Below are positions 33,412 through 41,849 of a stretch of 64,000 bases of DNA, piece after piece. The position numbers and the translations under genes are program-made. The notes under the pieces were generated by a model. The model saw only the letters and a list, made by a program, of their open reading frames with translations. It was not told the DNA's origin and made no database searches. Positions within the stretch are counted from its first letter, which is position 1. Each line of letters opens with the position of its first letter. Source of the stretch: an uncultured Reyranella sp. (GTDB lineage Bacteria > Pseudomonadota > Alphaproteobacteria > Reyranellales > Reyranellaceae); NCBI RefSeq assembly GCF_945957355.1, contig NZ_CAMFKM010000006.1, forward strand, positions 186,001-250,000, written 5' to 3'.

Positions 33412-33960
33412 TCAGATGCCGTCGCCCGCGAAGAACTCGCTGACCTCATTGGAGGTCGTTGTCGTCGTGCTGGCGGTCCCTGTGGCCGGATAGCCCTCGC
33501 GTTGCTGGGCAAGCGATTCGCCCAACCCGCCGCCGACCATGAATCCGCCGGTCGCGATCACCAGGACCGCCACCGCCATCACCCCCTGCTGAAGCGCATG
33601 GCGCGGACCGGCGAAGGGGGCCCGCCCCGAGAACCATCTTCCGAACAGGCCGCCGCCCCCCACGCGCTCGGTCTCAAATCCCACCAGGGCGCGAGCCCGA
33701 ACGACCATCCGCTGCGGCGCGGCCGGCAGGGTCTTGCCCAGAATATCGGCAAGGTCGAGCGCCGCCCGACGCAGCGTCGGGTCCGCCGCCAAAGCTGCTT
33801 CGATCGGGGCGGCCGCCTCCTCCGAGAGGCGGCCTTCGAGCCAGGCGGCAAGGTCCATTTCGCTCACCGCGGCAGGGGCGGAGACACGCGCGACGGGGAG
33901 CTGGATGGCGAGGCTCCGCCACAGCTCCTTGTCGCTCCTCGGGATCCGCTGGGTGTTCAT
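33412..33960 (-). CDS. Membrane-bound anti-sigma factor
   Basis: A 182-residue protein: a cytosolic N-terminal helical part (SEMDLAAWLEGRLSEEAAAPIEAAL, shown across its break, then ADPTLRRAALDLADILG) resembling anti-sigma domains, a single membrane helix GVMAVAVLVIATGGFMVGGG near residues 125-145, and a short Ser/Thr-rich periplasmic tail. No HxxxCxxC zinc motif is present. Its position directly downstream of the ECF sigma gene (38 bp) is what identifies it. It is followed without gap by the CnrX-like sensor, an arrangement like cnrYXH or Spy-linked regulons. Confidence 0.78.
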   Translation of the reverse strand: MNTQRIPRSDKELWRSLAIQLPVARVSAPAAVSEMDLAAWLEGRLSEEAAAPIEAALAADPTLRRAALDLADILGKTLPAAPQRMVVRARALVGFETERVGGGGLFGRWFSGRAPFAGPRHALQQGVMAVAVLVIATGGFMVGGGLGESLAQQREGYPATGTASTTTTTSNEVSEFFAGDGI

Positions 33961-33998
33961 GGGTCGCTCCTGCTCACACTACGCCAAAACATCGCGGT

Positions 33999-34556
33999 TC
34001 ATCCCCCACCGCCGGTTTCTTCTTCCCGGAAATGCGCACGCAGCCTCTGCAGGGCCTTGTGGTGGGTGCTTCGGATGGTTTGCGCATCGACGGACAGCAG
34101 CCGTGCAACTTCAAGGACGTCACGCTCCTCATCGTAAAGATACTTCAGGATCAGGACCTGCCGGGCCGTCAGGAGGCCGTCGGGGATCCTGAGCTTCTCC
34201 ACATGGCGATCCTCGACACCCAGAAAGGCCTCCGGCACGTCATCGATCGGCTCGGTGGACTGGCGCCGGCGCCGCAGATGGTCGATGGCGCAGGATCGAG
34301 AGACGACGGACAGCCAGGTCGGCAGGCCGGCGCGGGCGGGATCGTAGGTTTTCAACAGCCTGAAATCCTGGGCGCACAGCCGGACGAAAACGTCCTGGGC
34401 GGCATCCAGGACGTCGTCCTCGCTCAGCCGGTAGGGAGCGAGGGTCCGGCGCACGACGGCATTGATCAACGGCGCAGCAGCAACGACGAACGCATCCCAC
34501 GTGCGTTTGTGGCCTCTGGTGAGCGCCCGCAGATCGATCTGGTTCAGTTCAGCCAC
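33999..34556 (-). CDS. ECF-type RNA polymerase sigma factor
   Basis: A 185-residue sigma factor with regions 2 and 4 only. Region 2 spans DAAQDVFVRLCAQDFRLLKTYDPARAGLPTWL (quoted in part) with the region 2.4 block SVVSRSCAIDHLRRRRQ. Region 4 has LTARQVLILKYLYDEERDVL and the helix-turn-helix VARLLSVDAQTIRSTHHKALQRLR. It would direct RNA polymerase to envelope-stress or metal-stress promoters and probably its own operon (anti-sigma, CnrX-like, DUF1800, DUF1501). The 94 bp gap to the divergent GGT gene must hold its promoter; no clear ECF hexamer pair is recognisable to me. Confidence 0.92.
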   Translation of the reverse strand: MAELNQIDLRALTRGHKRTWDAFVVAAAPLINAVVRRTLAPYRLSEDDVLDAAQDVFVRLCAQDFRLLKTYDPARAGLPTWLSVVSRSCAIDHLRRRRQSTEPIDDVPEAFLGVEDRHVEKLRIPDGLLTARQVLILKYLYDEERDVLEVARLLSVDAQTIRSTHHKALQRLRAHFREEETGGGG

Positions 34557-34650
34557 GCCACGATCTTTCTGCCGGTCCGCCCTGCAGTTTAACAGGCTTT
34601 GTGGCCAAATGAGGCCCCGCTAAAGTCTTCCCAGCATTTGAGGAGCATCG

Positions 34651-36207
34651 ATGAGCGAGTCGCTGACACGGCAACTGAAATTCACCAAGCATGCGGTTCG
34701 CGGCAAAGGTGTGGTCGTCGCCCAGAACGTGAAGGCGGCCGAAGTCGGCGCGTCGATCCTGCGCAACGGCGGCAACGCCATCGACGCGGCCGTCGCCACG
34801 GGCATGGCGATCGGCGCCCTCGAGCCCTGGATGAGCGGCATCGGCGGCGTCGGGTTCATGACCATCTGGAGCGCCAAGGAACGCCGCGCCTGGACGGTCG
34901 ACTACGGTCCCGTCTCCGCCAAGAAGCTCGATCCGTCGGTCTACGAGATCGTCGGCCCCGGCCCCGCCAATCCCTTCGCCTGGCCCGACATCAAGGAGCA
35001 GCGGAACGAGGTCGGCTACCACTCGATCGCCGTGCCCGGCATGGTCGCAGGCCTCGCCAAGGCGCTGGAGCGCTTCGGCACGGTCGCCTGGAAGGACGTG
35101 CTCCAGCCCGGCGTCGAGATCGCCCAGCGCGGCATGGAACTCGACTGGTACATGCAGGTGATGATCGCCAACGGCGCGAAGCATCTCGAGAAGTTCCCGG
35201 CCTCCAAGGCCAATTATCTGTGCGACGATGGCCGCGTACCGGCCAGCGACTGGGCCGGCACCCGCCGTTACATCAAGCTCGGCAACCTCGGCGAGACCAT
35301 GCGCCGGCTCGCCGAAGGCGGCCCGCGCGAATACTACGAGGGTAGCCTCGCTCGCGACATCGTCGCCGACCTGCAGGCCGGCGGTTCGAAGATCTCCTAC
35401 GAGGATCTCGCGGGCTACGAAGCCAGGATCGTCGATCCCCTCGCCTTCGAGCATAACGGAGTGACCATCAACGTCGCGGGCGGCCTCACCGCCGGCCCGA
35501 CCCTGCGCCGCGCCATCGAGCTCGCGGGCGCCGCGACCAGGGGCCAGGGGGCTCCCGGCGCCGAGTTCTTCGCCGCCATCGCCGAGGGCATGCACAAGGC
35601 CTACGACGAGCGGCTGAAGACGCTGGGCGACAAGCCGACCGACACCTGCACCACGCATTTCTGTGCCGCCGACTCCGAAGGCAACATGGTCGCGCTGACC
35701 CAGACCCTGATGAGCCTGTTCGGCTCCTGCGTGATGCTGCCCAAAACCGGCATCACCATGAACAACGGCATGCTGTGGTTCGATCCCGAGCCCAACCGGC
35801 CCAACTCGATCGCCCCGGGCAAGAAGCCGCTTTGCAACATCTGCCCGGTCGTCGTCGTCAAGGACGGCCAGCCCTGGTTCTGCATCGGTGCCTCGGGCGG
35901 ACGGCGAATCGTGCCAGCCGTCTCCCAGCTCTCGCTGATGATGATCGACCGCGGCATGGACGTGGAAGCGGCCTTCCACCAGCCTCGCGTCGACATTTCC
36001 GGCGTCGGCCCGATCCGGGTGAACCGTGACCTGCCCGACGAGGTGAAGAAGGCGATTGCGGCCAAGCTGCCGATGGTCGAGGTCGACAATCCGGTCTCGC
36101 CGCTGGGCTTCGCCAATCCGTCCTGCATCGTGCGCGATCTCAAGACGGGCGAACTCACCGGCATGAACGAGATCATGTCGCCATGGGCAGGCGGCGCCGC
36201 GCAGTAG
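34651..36207 (+). CDS. Gamma-glutamyltransferase-family Ntn hydrolase, atypical substrate pocket
   Basis: A 518-residue member of the gamma-glutamyltransferase family. The self-processing site is CTTHFCAADSEGNMVALTQT with the nucleophile Thr334, and GGNAIDAAVATGMAIGALEP near residue 40 and the C-terminal IGASGGRRI loop are typical. No signal peptide is present, so it is cytosolic. The region that in E. coli GGT reads DFRE, whose Arg114 holds the glutamyl alpha-carboxylate, reads DYGP here. A specificity other than gamma-glutamyl, for example oxamate-type or acylase-type amides, is therefore likely. GAGGAG is 5 nt before the ATG. Confidence 0.88.
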   Translation: MSESLTRQLKFTKHAVRGKGVVVAQNVKAAEVGASILRNGGNAIDAAVATGMAIGALEPWMSGIGGVGFMTIWSAKERRAWTVDYGPVSAKKLDPSVYEIVGPGPANPFAWPDIKEQRNEVGYHSIAVPGMVAGLAKALERFGTVAWKDVLQPGVEIAQRGMELDWYMQVMIANGAKHLEKFPASKANYLCDDGRVPASDWAGTRRYIKLGNLGETMRRLAEGGPREYYEGSLARDIVADLQAGGSKISYEDLAGYEARIVDPLAFEHNGVTINVAGGLTAGPTLRRAIELAGAATRGQGAPGAEFFAAIAEGMHKAYDERLKTLGDKPTDTCTTHFCAADSEGNMVALTQTLMSLFGSCVMLPKTGITMNNGMLWFDPEPNRPNSIAPGKKPLCNICPVVVVKDGQPWFCIGASGGRRIVPAVSQLSLMMIDRGMDVEAAFHQPRVDISGVGPIRVNRDLPDEVKKAIAAKLPMVEVDNPVSPLGFANPSCIVRDLKTGELTGMNEIMSPWAGGAAQ

Positions 36208-36235
36208 TCCGGCCCCGCTCCAGCGCGCCCCTCGC

Positions 36236-36262
36236 GTCCGGCAGCTCCATTTGCTGCCGGAC
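36236..36262. terminator. Strong inverted repeat after the GGT-family gene
   Basis: A perfect 10 bp stem (GTCCGGCAGC/GCTGCCGGAC) with a 7 nt loop lies 28 bp after the stop. No T-tract follows on either strand, so it is not a classical intrinsic terminator; it may protect the 3' end of the GGT-family mRNA or of the convergent small ORF. Confidence 0.55.
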
Positions 36263-36294
36263 AGAAAGGCTCCAAAGACAACGGCGTCGAGCGG

Positions 36295-36471
36295 CTATCT
36301 TTGCGGATCGCAGGCGCGGGGATCGGCCGAGGATTTTCCCAACGCGCAGTCAGGCAGATACGGGCCAATCGAAGGCGGCTGGTATTGGCTGCGCTGCATG
36401 ACTGCCGCCAGGAAGAAAATGCCGACGATCACGACGGCGACAGCGGCCAACCCGGTAACAAGATCGCGCAT
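36295..36471 (-). CDS. Candidate 58-residue single-pass membrane protein
   Basis: In the 466 bp gap between the GGT-family and yqhA genes the minus strand has a short ORF: MRDLVTGLAAVAVVIVGIFF at the start forms one clear membrane helix, followed by LAAVMQRSQYQPPSIGPYLP and a C-terminal part with two cysteines (DCALG, RACDPQ). The hydrophobic N-terminus and ordinary polar tail look like a real protein, but the ribosome site (only GAG beside the ATG) is poor and no family is recognised. The cysteines would be outside the membrane and could form a disulfide. The remaining sequence at 36472-36673 shows nothing I can name. Confidence 0.5.
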   Translation of the reverse strand: MRDLVTGLAAVAVVIVGIFFLAAVMQRSQYQPPSIGPYLPDCALGKSSADPRACDPQR

Positions 36472-36673
36472 CTCAACGAACGGCGCTCAGGCGCGCGGTT
36501 TCCGGACGTCTTTCGGCCATGAGGCTTGCCGCCCGCGCAGTGACAGTAGTTATTCGTTTGCGATACACCCGTTATGGTAGCATCTGTGAAATCTAGCCGG
36601 CAATCCATAAACTGTCAGCGGCGAGTGCGGGACTCGACCGCCCCAATTCGATGACAGGCTCGTCACCGACTAC

Positions 36674-37240
36674 TCAGTGATGCTGTCCCGGCGGCTGCGA
36701 AAGACGGTCGACGACGGCAATGCCGATGGCAGACAGGATGAAAAGGGCATGGATGATCGCCTGCCACATGATCGCGGCTTCGGTATAGGTCGAGCCCGGC
36801 CTGCCGAGCGTGCCCGCCTCAATGAAGGTCCGGAGCAGATGGATCGATGAAATGCCGATGATCGCCATGGCCAGCTTGATCTTGAGAACGCTGGCATTGA
36901 CGTGACTGAGCCATTCCGGCTGGTCGGGATGGCGGTTCAGTTCCATGCGCGACACGAAGGTTTCGTAACCGCCCACGATCACCATGATCAGCAGGTTGGA
37001 GATCATCACCACGTCGATCAGACCCAGCACGATCAACATGGCCTGTTGCTCGGTGACGCTGGGACTCTCGACCACGAGGTGCAGCAGTTCCTTCAGGAAC
37101 AGGAAGACGTAGACGACCTGCGCCACGATCAGCCCGACATAGAGGGGAAGCTGGAGCCAACGTGAAGCGAAGATGAAGCGCGGGATCGGCCGCAGGCTGC
37201 GCGGATCGCGGATGGTCTGGGAATGCGCTTCGGTCGTCAT
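36674..37240 (-). CDS. YqhA/UPF0114 (TIGR00645) family inner-membrane protein
   Basis: A 188-residue membrane protein with three to four helices. FIFASRWLQLPLYVGLIVAQ, then DVVMISNLLIMVIVGGYETFVSR and LKIKLAMAIIGISSIHLLRT are the defining UPF0114 blocks. The function of the family is unknown; YqhA of E. coli is the best-known relative. The start is M 37240, with the frame running on to 37300 without a better site. It is 87 bp downstream of the MscS-type gene start region on the same strand direction as that gene, but with its own promoter space. Confidence 0.9.
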   Translation of the reverse strand: MTTEAHSQTIRDPRSLRPIPRFIFASRWLQLPLYVGLIVAQVVYVFLFLKELLHLVVESPSVTEQQAMLIVLGLIDVVMISNLLIMVIVGGYETFVSRMELNRHPDQPEWLSHVNASVLKIKLAMAIIGISSIHLLRTFIEAGTLGRPGSTYTEAAIMWQAIIHALFILSAIGIAVVDRLSQPPGQHH

Positions 37241-37327
37241 AAGGCGGCTCCTCGCAAGGGTCGGGAGGCGCTTTTGCACCAATCGGGCTGCACGTCGCAA
37301 CCCGTATGCAATGACGTAATTAAGGCG

Positions 37328-39589
37328 TCAGCTCGCAGCCACCGGAACGTTTGCGGGCGCCGGTGCAGGCGGGGGCGGCGTCGGCATTCCCTCCGACGCA
37401 TCGCTCGAGGCCGGCCCAGTGTGAACGACGACGTTGGCGCCGTCCTTCGCGAACTCGAAGCCGAGCGCGGGGAAGGTGCTGAACATCCGCTTCATGGCCT
37501 CGCGCTGGATCGCCGCCGGATTGCCCGGCCGGGCCGTGAACTTGAACCGCACGACAATGGCATTGCCGGTGATGTCCGCGACACCCTGCATCTTGAAGGG
37601 CGCCAGGATCTGGTCGGCGAGAGCCGGCATTTCCATCATGTCGGCGCCGATCTTCTTCGACGCCTTGCGCAACTTCTCGATGTCCGTGTCGCGGGCAAAG
37701 CGCAGGTTGAACTTCGTGGTGATCCAGTCACGGCTGAAGTTCGTGATCTGGCCGAGCTGGCCGAAGGGGATCGTGTGCACCTGGCCGTTCTGATGGCGCA
37801 GCTTGATCGAGCGCAGGGTGAAGCCCTCGACCGTGCCCTTCGCCTTGCCGCAGTCGATGTACTCGCCCACCCGGAAGGCATCGTCGGACAGGTAGAAGAG
37901 GCCTGAGACGATGTCCTTCACCAGCGTCTGGCTGCCGAACGAGATGGCAATGCCGAACACCGAGGCTCCGGCGATCAGAGGCGTGATGTTGATGCCGAAA
38001 TCCTGCAGCGCGATCATCACCGCGATGAGGATGATCAGCACGGCCGCAGTGCGCCGCATCAACGGCATCATGGTGCTGAGCCGCGAGGCCGGGCCCGCGG
38101 CCGCATCCCCGTCGGCGATTGCCTGGGCGGCATCCTTGGCCTTCGGGCCCATATAGGGCTCGGTCATGTACTTGAAGAGCTCCCACGCCACGAAGGCCAC
38201 GAACAGCGTGACACCGGCCGTGCGCGAGGAGTTCGTGAGCTGTGCCCATTCGCTGACATTCACCAGACCCAGCACGTTGACCACCCAGCTTTCGGCGATC
38301 ATCACCGCAACACCGATGAGAACCGCAACCCGGATGCATCGCGCCACGACGTCAGGCAGCTTGGGCGTGTTGCCGGCGGGCGTCTTCCCGGCGAGCTGGG
38401 AGTCGAGACGGCGTACGAAGGCCTGCATGAGCGTCTCGAAGACCAGGACGCCGACGACCAGGTTCAGCGTCAGGACCATCGCCGAGCCGACATGCACGGA
38501 ACCGGACACGGCCCCGTAAATGAGCGTCACGCCCAGCGCGATGAAGAACAGCGGAGCAATGGGGATCCACCTGCGGCCGAGGGCACCGATCACGGGGGCA
38601 AGCTCTCGCAGCCCGCCGAACCATTGTTGCGCAGCGACACGCGACCGGTAAGCCAGCCACAGGAACACGGCCAGATAGAGGCCGCCGCCAACGACCTGGA
38701 AGGCCGCCAGAGCGTCTGCCGGCGTGCGAATGGCCACCAGCACCTGGCCCAGGATACGCATGAGCACGATGACCAGCATCACCACGGAGATGCGCAGGTA
38801 CATGGACTTCGCCTGTCGATCATCGACCGCACAGAGGCGCGCCGCGGGCAGCTCGGGCTGCAGGATGACACGGAACAGCAGCACGTAGAGCCGCCAGGAG
38901 AAGATGCCCGCCAGCACGGCGGCAGCCAGCTTGTCCTGTCCCGTCGTTCCCGTGAACCAGGCCCCGGTGGCTGCATTGCAGATCAGCCAGACGGCCAGCA
39001 CGCCCAACCCATCCAGGATGGCCAGCCCCACGAGGTGGGCGATCGACCGCACGCCGTGTTCGGGGCCGGCATTTGCCGCCAGCCGTGCCCTGAACCCGTG
39101 AAGCAGGAGTCGTAGAATGGCCTCGGCGGCGACAGCGACCACGCCGACGGCGCAGAGGAGCAGCAGGAAGGTCGAGGCCCCTCGCCCACCGGCTGCTTGC
39201 TGGTTGAGAAGGCCCGGAATGCGGCCGAGTTCGGTGCCGAGCGTGGGCAGCGCATTGACCACCTTGACCGTGCCATCGATCAGGGCGGCGAACGGATCGG
39301 GTCCTTTCTTCGGCTCGACCCTTACGATCTTGGGTGGCGGCGGCGCCTTGGACTTCGACTTTGATTCGGCGGGTGCCGCGGCCGGCGCGGCAGCGGGGGC
39401 CGGTGCATGCGCGCCTTCGGCCTTCAGCTTCTCGGAGACGGAATTGCTGATCGAATCGACCAGGGAGTCGAACTGCTCCTGGGAGAGGCCCGCGGGCGGC
39501 GCGGGCGGCGTCTGAGTCTGAGCCTGAGCCGAAACGCACAGCCCCAAGGCAAGCGTCAACGCCAATGCAAGCGTACGAAAAGCGTTCAC
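37328..39589 (-). CDS. Large MscS-family mechanosensitive channel
   Basis: A 753-residue protein: a signal peptide (cleavage near AQA at residues 22-24), a periplasmic Ala/Pro/Lys-rich stretch (residues about 25-105), many membrane helices, and the MscS core GSQTLVKDIVSGLFYLSDD with FRVGEYIDCGKAKGTVEGF and VHTIPFGQLGQITNFSRDW, followed by the cytosolic beta and alpha/beta domain and a Pro-rich tail. It resembles the large channels (YbiO/MscK-like group) that release solutes on osmotic downshock. The start is GTG at 39589. Confidence 0.92.
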   Translation of the reverse strand: MNAFRTLALALTLALGLCVSAQAQTQTPPAPPAGLSQEQFDSLVDSISNSVSEKLKAEGAHAPAPAAAPAAAPAESKSKSKAPPPPKIVRVEPKKGPDPFAALIDGTVKVVNALPTLGTELGRIPGLLNQQAAGGRGASTFLLLLCAVGVVAVAAEAILRLLLHGFRARLAANAGPEHGVRSIAHLVGLAILDGLGVLAVWLICNAATGAWFTGTTGQDKLAAAVLAGIFSWRLYVLLFRVILQPELPAARLCAVDDRQAKSMYLRISVVMLVIVLMRILGQVLVAIRTPADALAAFQVVGGGLYLAVFLWLAYRSRVAAQQWFGGLRELAPVIGALGRRWIPIAPLFFIALGVTLIYGAVSGSVHVGSAMVLTLNLVVGVLVFETLMQAFVRRLDSQLAGKTPAGNTPKLPDVVARCIRVAVLIGVAVMIAESWVVNVLGLVNVSEWAQLTNSSRTAGVTLFVAFVAWELFKYMTEPYMGPKAKDAAQAIADGDAAAGPASRLSTMMPLMRRTAAVLIILIAVMIALQDFGINITPLIAGASVFGIAISFGSQTLVKDIVSGLFYLSDDAFRVGEYIDCGKAKGTVEGFTLRSIKLRHQNGQVHTIPFGQLGQITNFSRDWITTKFNLRFARDTDIEKLRKASKKIGADMMEMPALADQILAPFKMQGVADITGNAIVVRFKFTARPGNPAAIQREAMKRMFSTFPALGFEFAKDGANVVVHTGPASSDASEGMPTPPPPAPAPANVPVAAS

Positions 39590-39895
39590 GTTCCAGATCC
39601 TTCCGTAAGCCAGTTGCCCGTACAGGCGCCTTCGCTTCTTATTACACTAAATCTGTATGATTTCGAACGGTGATGTCGGCGCGCACGTCGCGCACCGTGA
39701 TGCAGCCTTGCCATCGAGCGCGCTCGGTGCCCGCCATCGAGCTCGTCCCCTGGAGGCCAGCCTTCATTGGACTCAGCATGATCCCGTTCCCGTGCCCGGA
39801 CACGCACATGGAGTTCCTGCTGCTCGGCCTGGCTGGCGCTCTCGTTCACTTCGCCGCGGGTCGGGACCACCGTTGCCGGCTGGTTCCGCCGCTAG
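39590..39895. other. Intergenic stretch without a convincing gene
   Basis: This 306 bp gap separates the two minus-strand genes for the MscS-type channel and the monooxygenase. Short open frames exist on both strands, but none has a ribosome site plus protein-like composition; the best, a hydrophobic piece after an ATG near 39810, runs into the antisense of the monooxygenase gene. The AT-rich part at 39630-39665 probably holds the promoter of the channel gene. Confidence 0.5.
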
Positions 39896-41506
39896 CTACC
39901 CCAGGTCCATCTCCCGGTAGCCGCCCGCGGCGACCTCGTCGCAGCGGGCGCGATAGGCCGGGGCGCTGCCGCTGTAGCGTGCGATGCGCCGCGTCTGCTT
40001 GCCCTCGACATTGGTGTTGACGCCGGTGAACCACGAATTGACGTCGTTGGACAGCAGGCCAACCGACGCTTCCTGGACCGTCTTCATCCACGCCTTCACC
40101 CCCTCGGGCCGGGCGTCGATGCGGGTCAGGCCGCGGTCATTCATGAATCGCAGCAGGTCGGTCACCCATTCGACATTGTATTCGATGCTGCGCGGGATGT
40201 TGCCCAGCGCCGTGTGCGGCCCGAGCAGCATCAGCATGTTCGGGAACCCTTCGACCGACATGCCGACGAAGGTCTCCGCCCCCTCGGCCCACTTCTCCTT
40301 GAGCTTTCCGCCGCCCACGCCCCGGATGTCGATGCGGTCGAAAGCGCCGGTGAGCGCGTCGAAGCCGGTGGCGTAGATGATCATGTCGAATTCGTAGTCG
40401 CGCGCGCTGGTCTTGATGCCGGTCGGCGTCACCCGCTCGATCGGCGTCTCGGTGAGATCGACGAGATCGACGTTGGGCTGGTTGTAGACTTCGTAGTAGC
40501 GCGTCTCGAGCGGCACGCGGCGAGTGCCGAATCCGTGGTTCTTCGGGATGAGCTTCTCGGCGACCCTGGGATCCTTCACCCGGCTTCGGATCTTGCGGGC
40601 GACGAAATCGGAGACCAGCGCGTTGGCTTCCTTGTTGGTCAGGATATCGTTGAAATTGCCGACCCAGATTCCGAACCCAGGCTCGCCATAGAGCTTCTCG
40701 AAGAAGGCCTCGCGCTCTTCCGGCGTCACCTCGAAGGTACCGCGCGGATCGGCGGTGTGCAGGAAGCAGGCGAAGGTCTCCTGGCAGCGTCTGAAGATCT
40801 CGGGATAGTTGGCACGGATGCGTGCCATCTCGGCGGCGTCGATCTTGCGGTTGTGCAGCGGCGCGCACCAGTTGGGCGTACGCTGGAACACGGTCAGGTG
40901 CTTTGCGGTCTTCGCAACTTCCTGGATCGTCTGAACGCCCGTCGCGCCCGTGCCGATCACGGCGATCCTCTTGCCCTCGAAGCTTACCGGTTCGTGCGGC
41001 CAGCGCGCCGTGTGGCAGCTTTGTCCCTTGAAGGAGTCGACACCCTCGATACGCGGCATGGTGAAGGCCGAGAGTGGCCCGATGGCCGTGATCAGGAAGC
41101 GCGCCGTGTGGTGGCTGCCGTCGTCCAGCGTCACCCGCCAGCTTCGCGTCTCCTCCTGCCAGTGCGCCGCCGTGACCTTGCTGCGGAACTGGATGTCGCG
41201 GCGCAGGTCGAACCTGTCGGCGACGTGGTTGAGATAACGCAAGGTCTCGGGTTGGGGCGAGAAATGCTCCGTCCAGTCCCACTCGGCCAGGAGTTCCTTC
41301 GAAAACGAATAACCATAGGAATAACTCTCGGAATCGAAGCGCGCGCCCGGATACCGGTTCCAGTACCAGGTACCGCCGACGCCAGTGCCCGCTTCGAAAA
41401 CCCGGACCTTCAGGCCGAGTTCGCGCAGGCGGTGCAGTTGAAAGAGGCCGGACATACCGGCACCGATGATGATGGCGTCGAAATCTGGGCTGTCTTGAGT
41501 GGTCAT
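39896..41506 (-). CDS. Type I Baeyer-Villiger flavin monooxygenase
   Basis: A 536-residue flavin monooxygenase. The FAD loop GAGMSG (15-20) and the NADPH loop VIGTGATG frame the BVMO fingerprint at residues 159-170, F-x-G-x-x-x-H-T-x-x-W-P (FKGQSCHTARWP), which is fully matched. TGVGGTWYWNRYPGARFDSE is typical of cyclohexanone/phenylacetone-monooxygenase relatives. It inserts oxygen next to a carbonyl using NADPH and O2, turning cyclic or linear ketones into lactones or esters. No dedicated hydrolase or dehydrogenase is adjacent, so the substrate is open. Confidence 0.95.
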   Translation of the reverse strand: MTTQDSPDFDAIIIGAGMSGLFQLHRLRELGLKVRVFEAGTGVGGTWYWNRYPGARFDSESYSYGYSFSKELLAEWDWTEHFSPQPETLRYLNHVADRFDLRRDIQFRSKVTAAHWQEETRSWRVTLDDGSHHTARFLITAIGPLSAFTMPRIEGVDSFKGQSCHTARWPHEPVSFEGKRIAVIGTGATGVQTIQEVAKTAKHLTVFQRTPNWCAPLHNRKIDAAEMARIRANYPEIFRRCQETFACFLHTADPRGTFEVTPEEREAFFEKLYGEPGFGIWVGNFNDILTNKEANALVSDFVARKIRSRVKDPRVAEKLIPKNHGFGTRRVPLETRYYEVYNQPNVDLVDLTETPIERVTPTGIKTSARDYEFDMIIYATGFDALTGAFDRIDIRGVGGGKLKEKWAEGAETFVGMSVEGFPNMLMLLGPHTALGNIPRSIEYNVEWVTDLLRFMNDRGLTRIDARPEGVKAWMKTVQEASVGLLSNDVNSWFTGVNTNVEGKQTRRIARYSGSAPAYRARCDEVAAGGYREMDLG

Positions 41507-41639
41507 GCCCGGAGCCTAGCCGCGCGTGTGGCCGATCCGCAACGCATCATCACCGCACAGCGATCGCCCGGGGGGTTGGAGCAACCGGCGTGCCCCGCCC
41601 CCGTTGGCCCCAGATCAATTGCAGAGGCAGGAGAAATCC

Positions 41640-41825
41640 ATGATCAAGTCCATCGTTCTTGTTGTCCTGGTCAGCGCCAGCGTCGCCGCTTGCTCCGTTC
41701 GCACCGAGCGCGTCGTCGAGGCGCCGGCCGCCACCACGACGCAGCGTACGACCACCGTATCGCAGGATCCCTACGCCCCGGCCGCGACGACGACGACCAC
41801 GACCTACACGACCCCAGCCCGCTAA
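41640..41825 (+). CDS. Small predicted lipoprotein
   Basis: A 61-residue protein with a lipoprotein signal: IVLVVLVSASVAAC with the lipobox VAAC (Cys18). The mature part is Thr/Ala-rich and repetitive (APAATTTQRTTTVSQ, PAATTTTTTYTTPAR), likely a flexible tether. AGGAG lies 6 nt before the ATG. It is divergent from the monooxygenase (133 bp gap) and stands alone. Similar tiny Thr-rich lipoproteins are common in this group; the role is unknown. Confidence 0.75.
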   Translation: MIKSIVLVVLVSASVAACSVRTERVVEAPAATTTQRTTTVSQDPYAPAATTTTTTYTTPAR

Positions 41826-41849
41826 GGCGGCGAGACTGAGGCGCGGCCG

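Noticed and set aside
39657..39895. Small plus-strand ORFs in the gap after the MscS-type gene
   Set aside because: No ribosome site; protein-like stretches are short and the frames run into the antisense of the monooxygenase.
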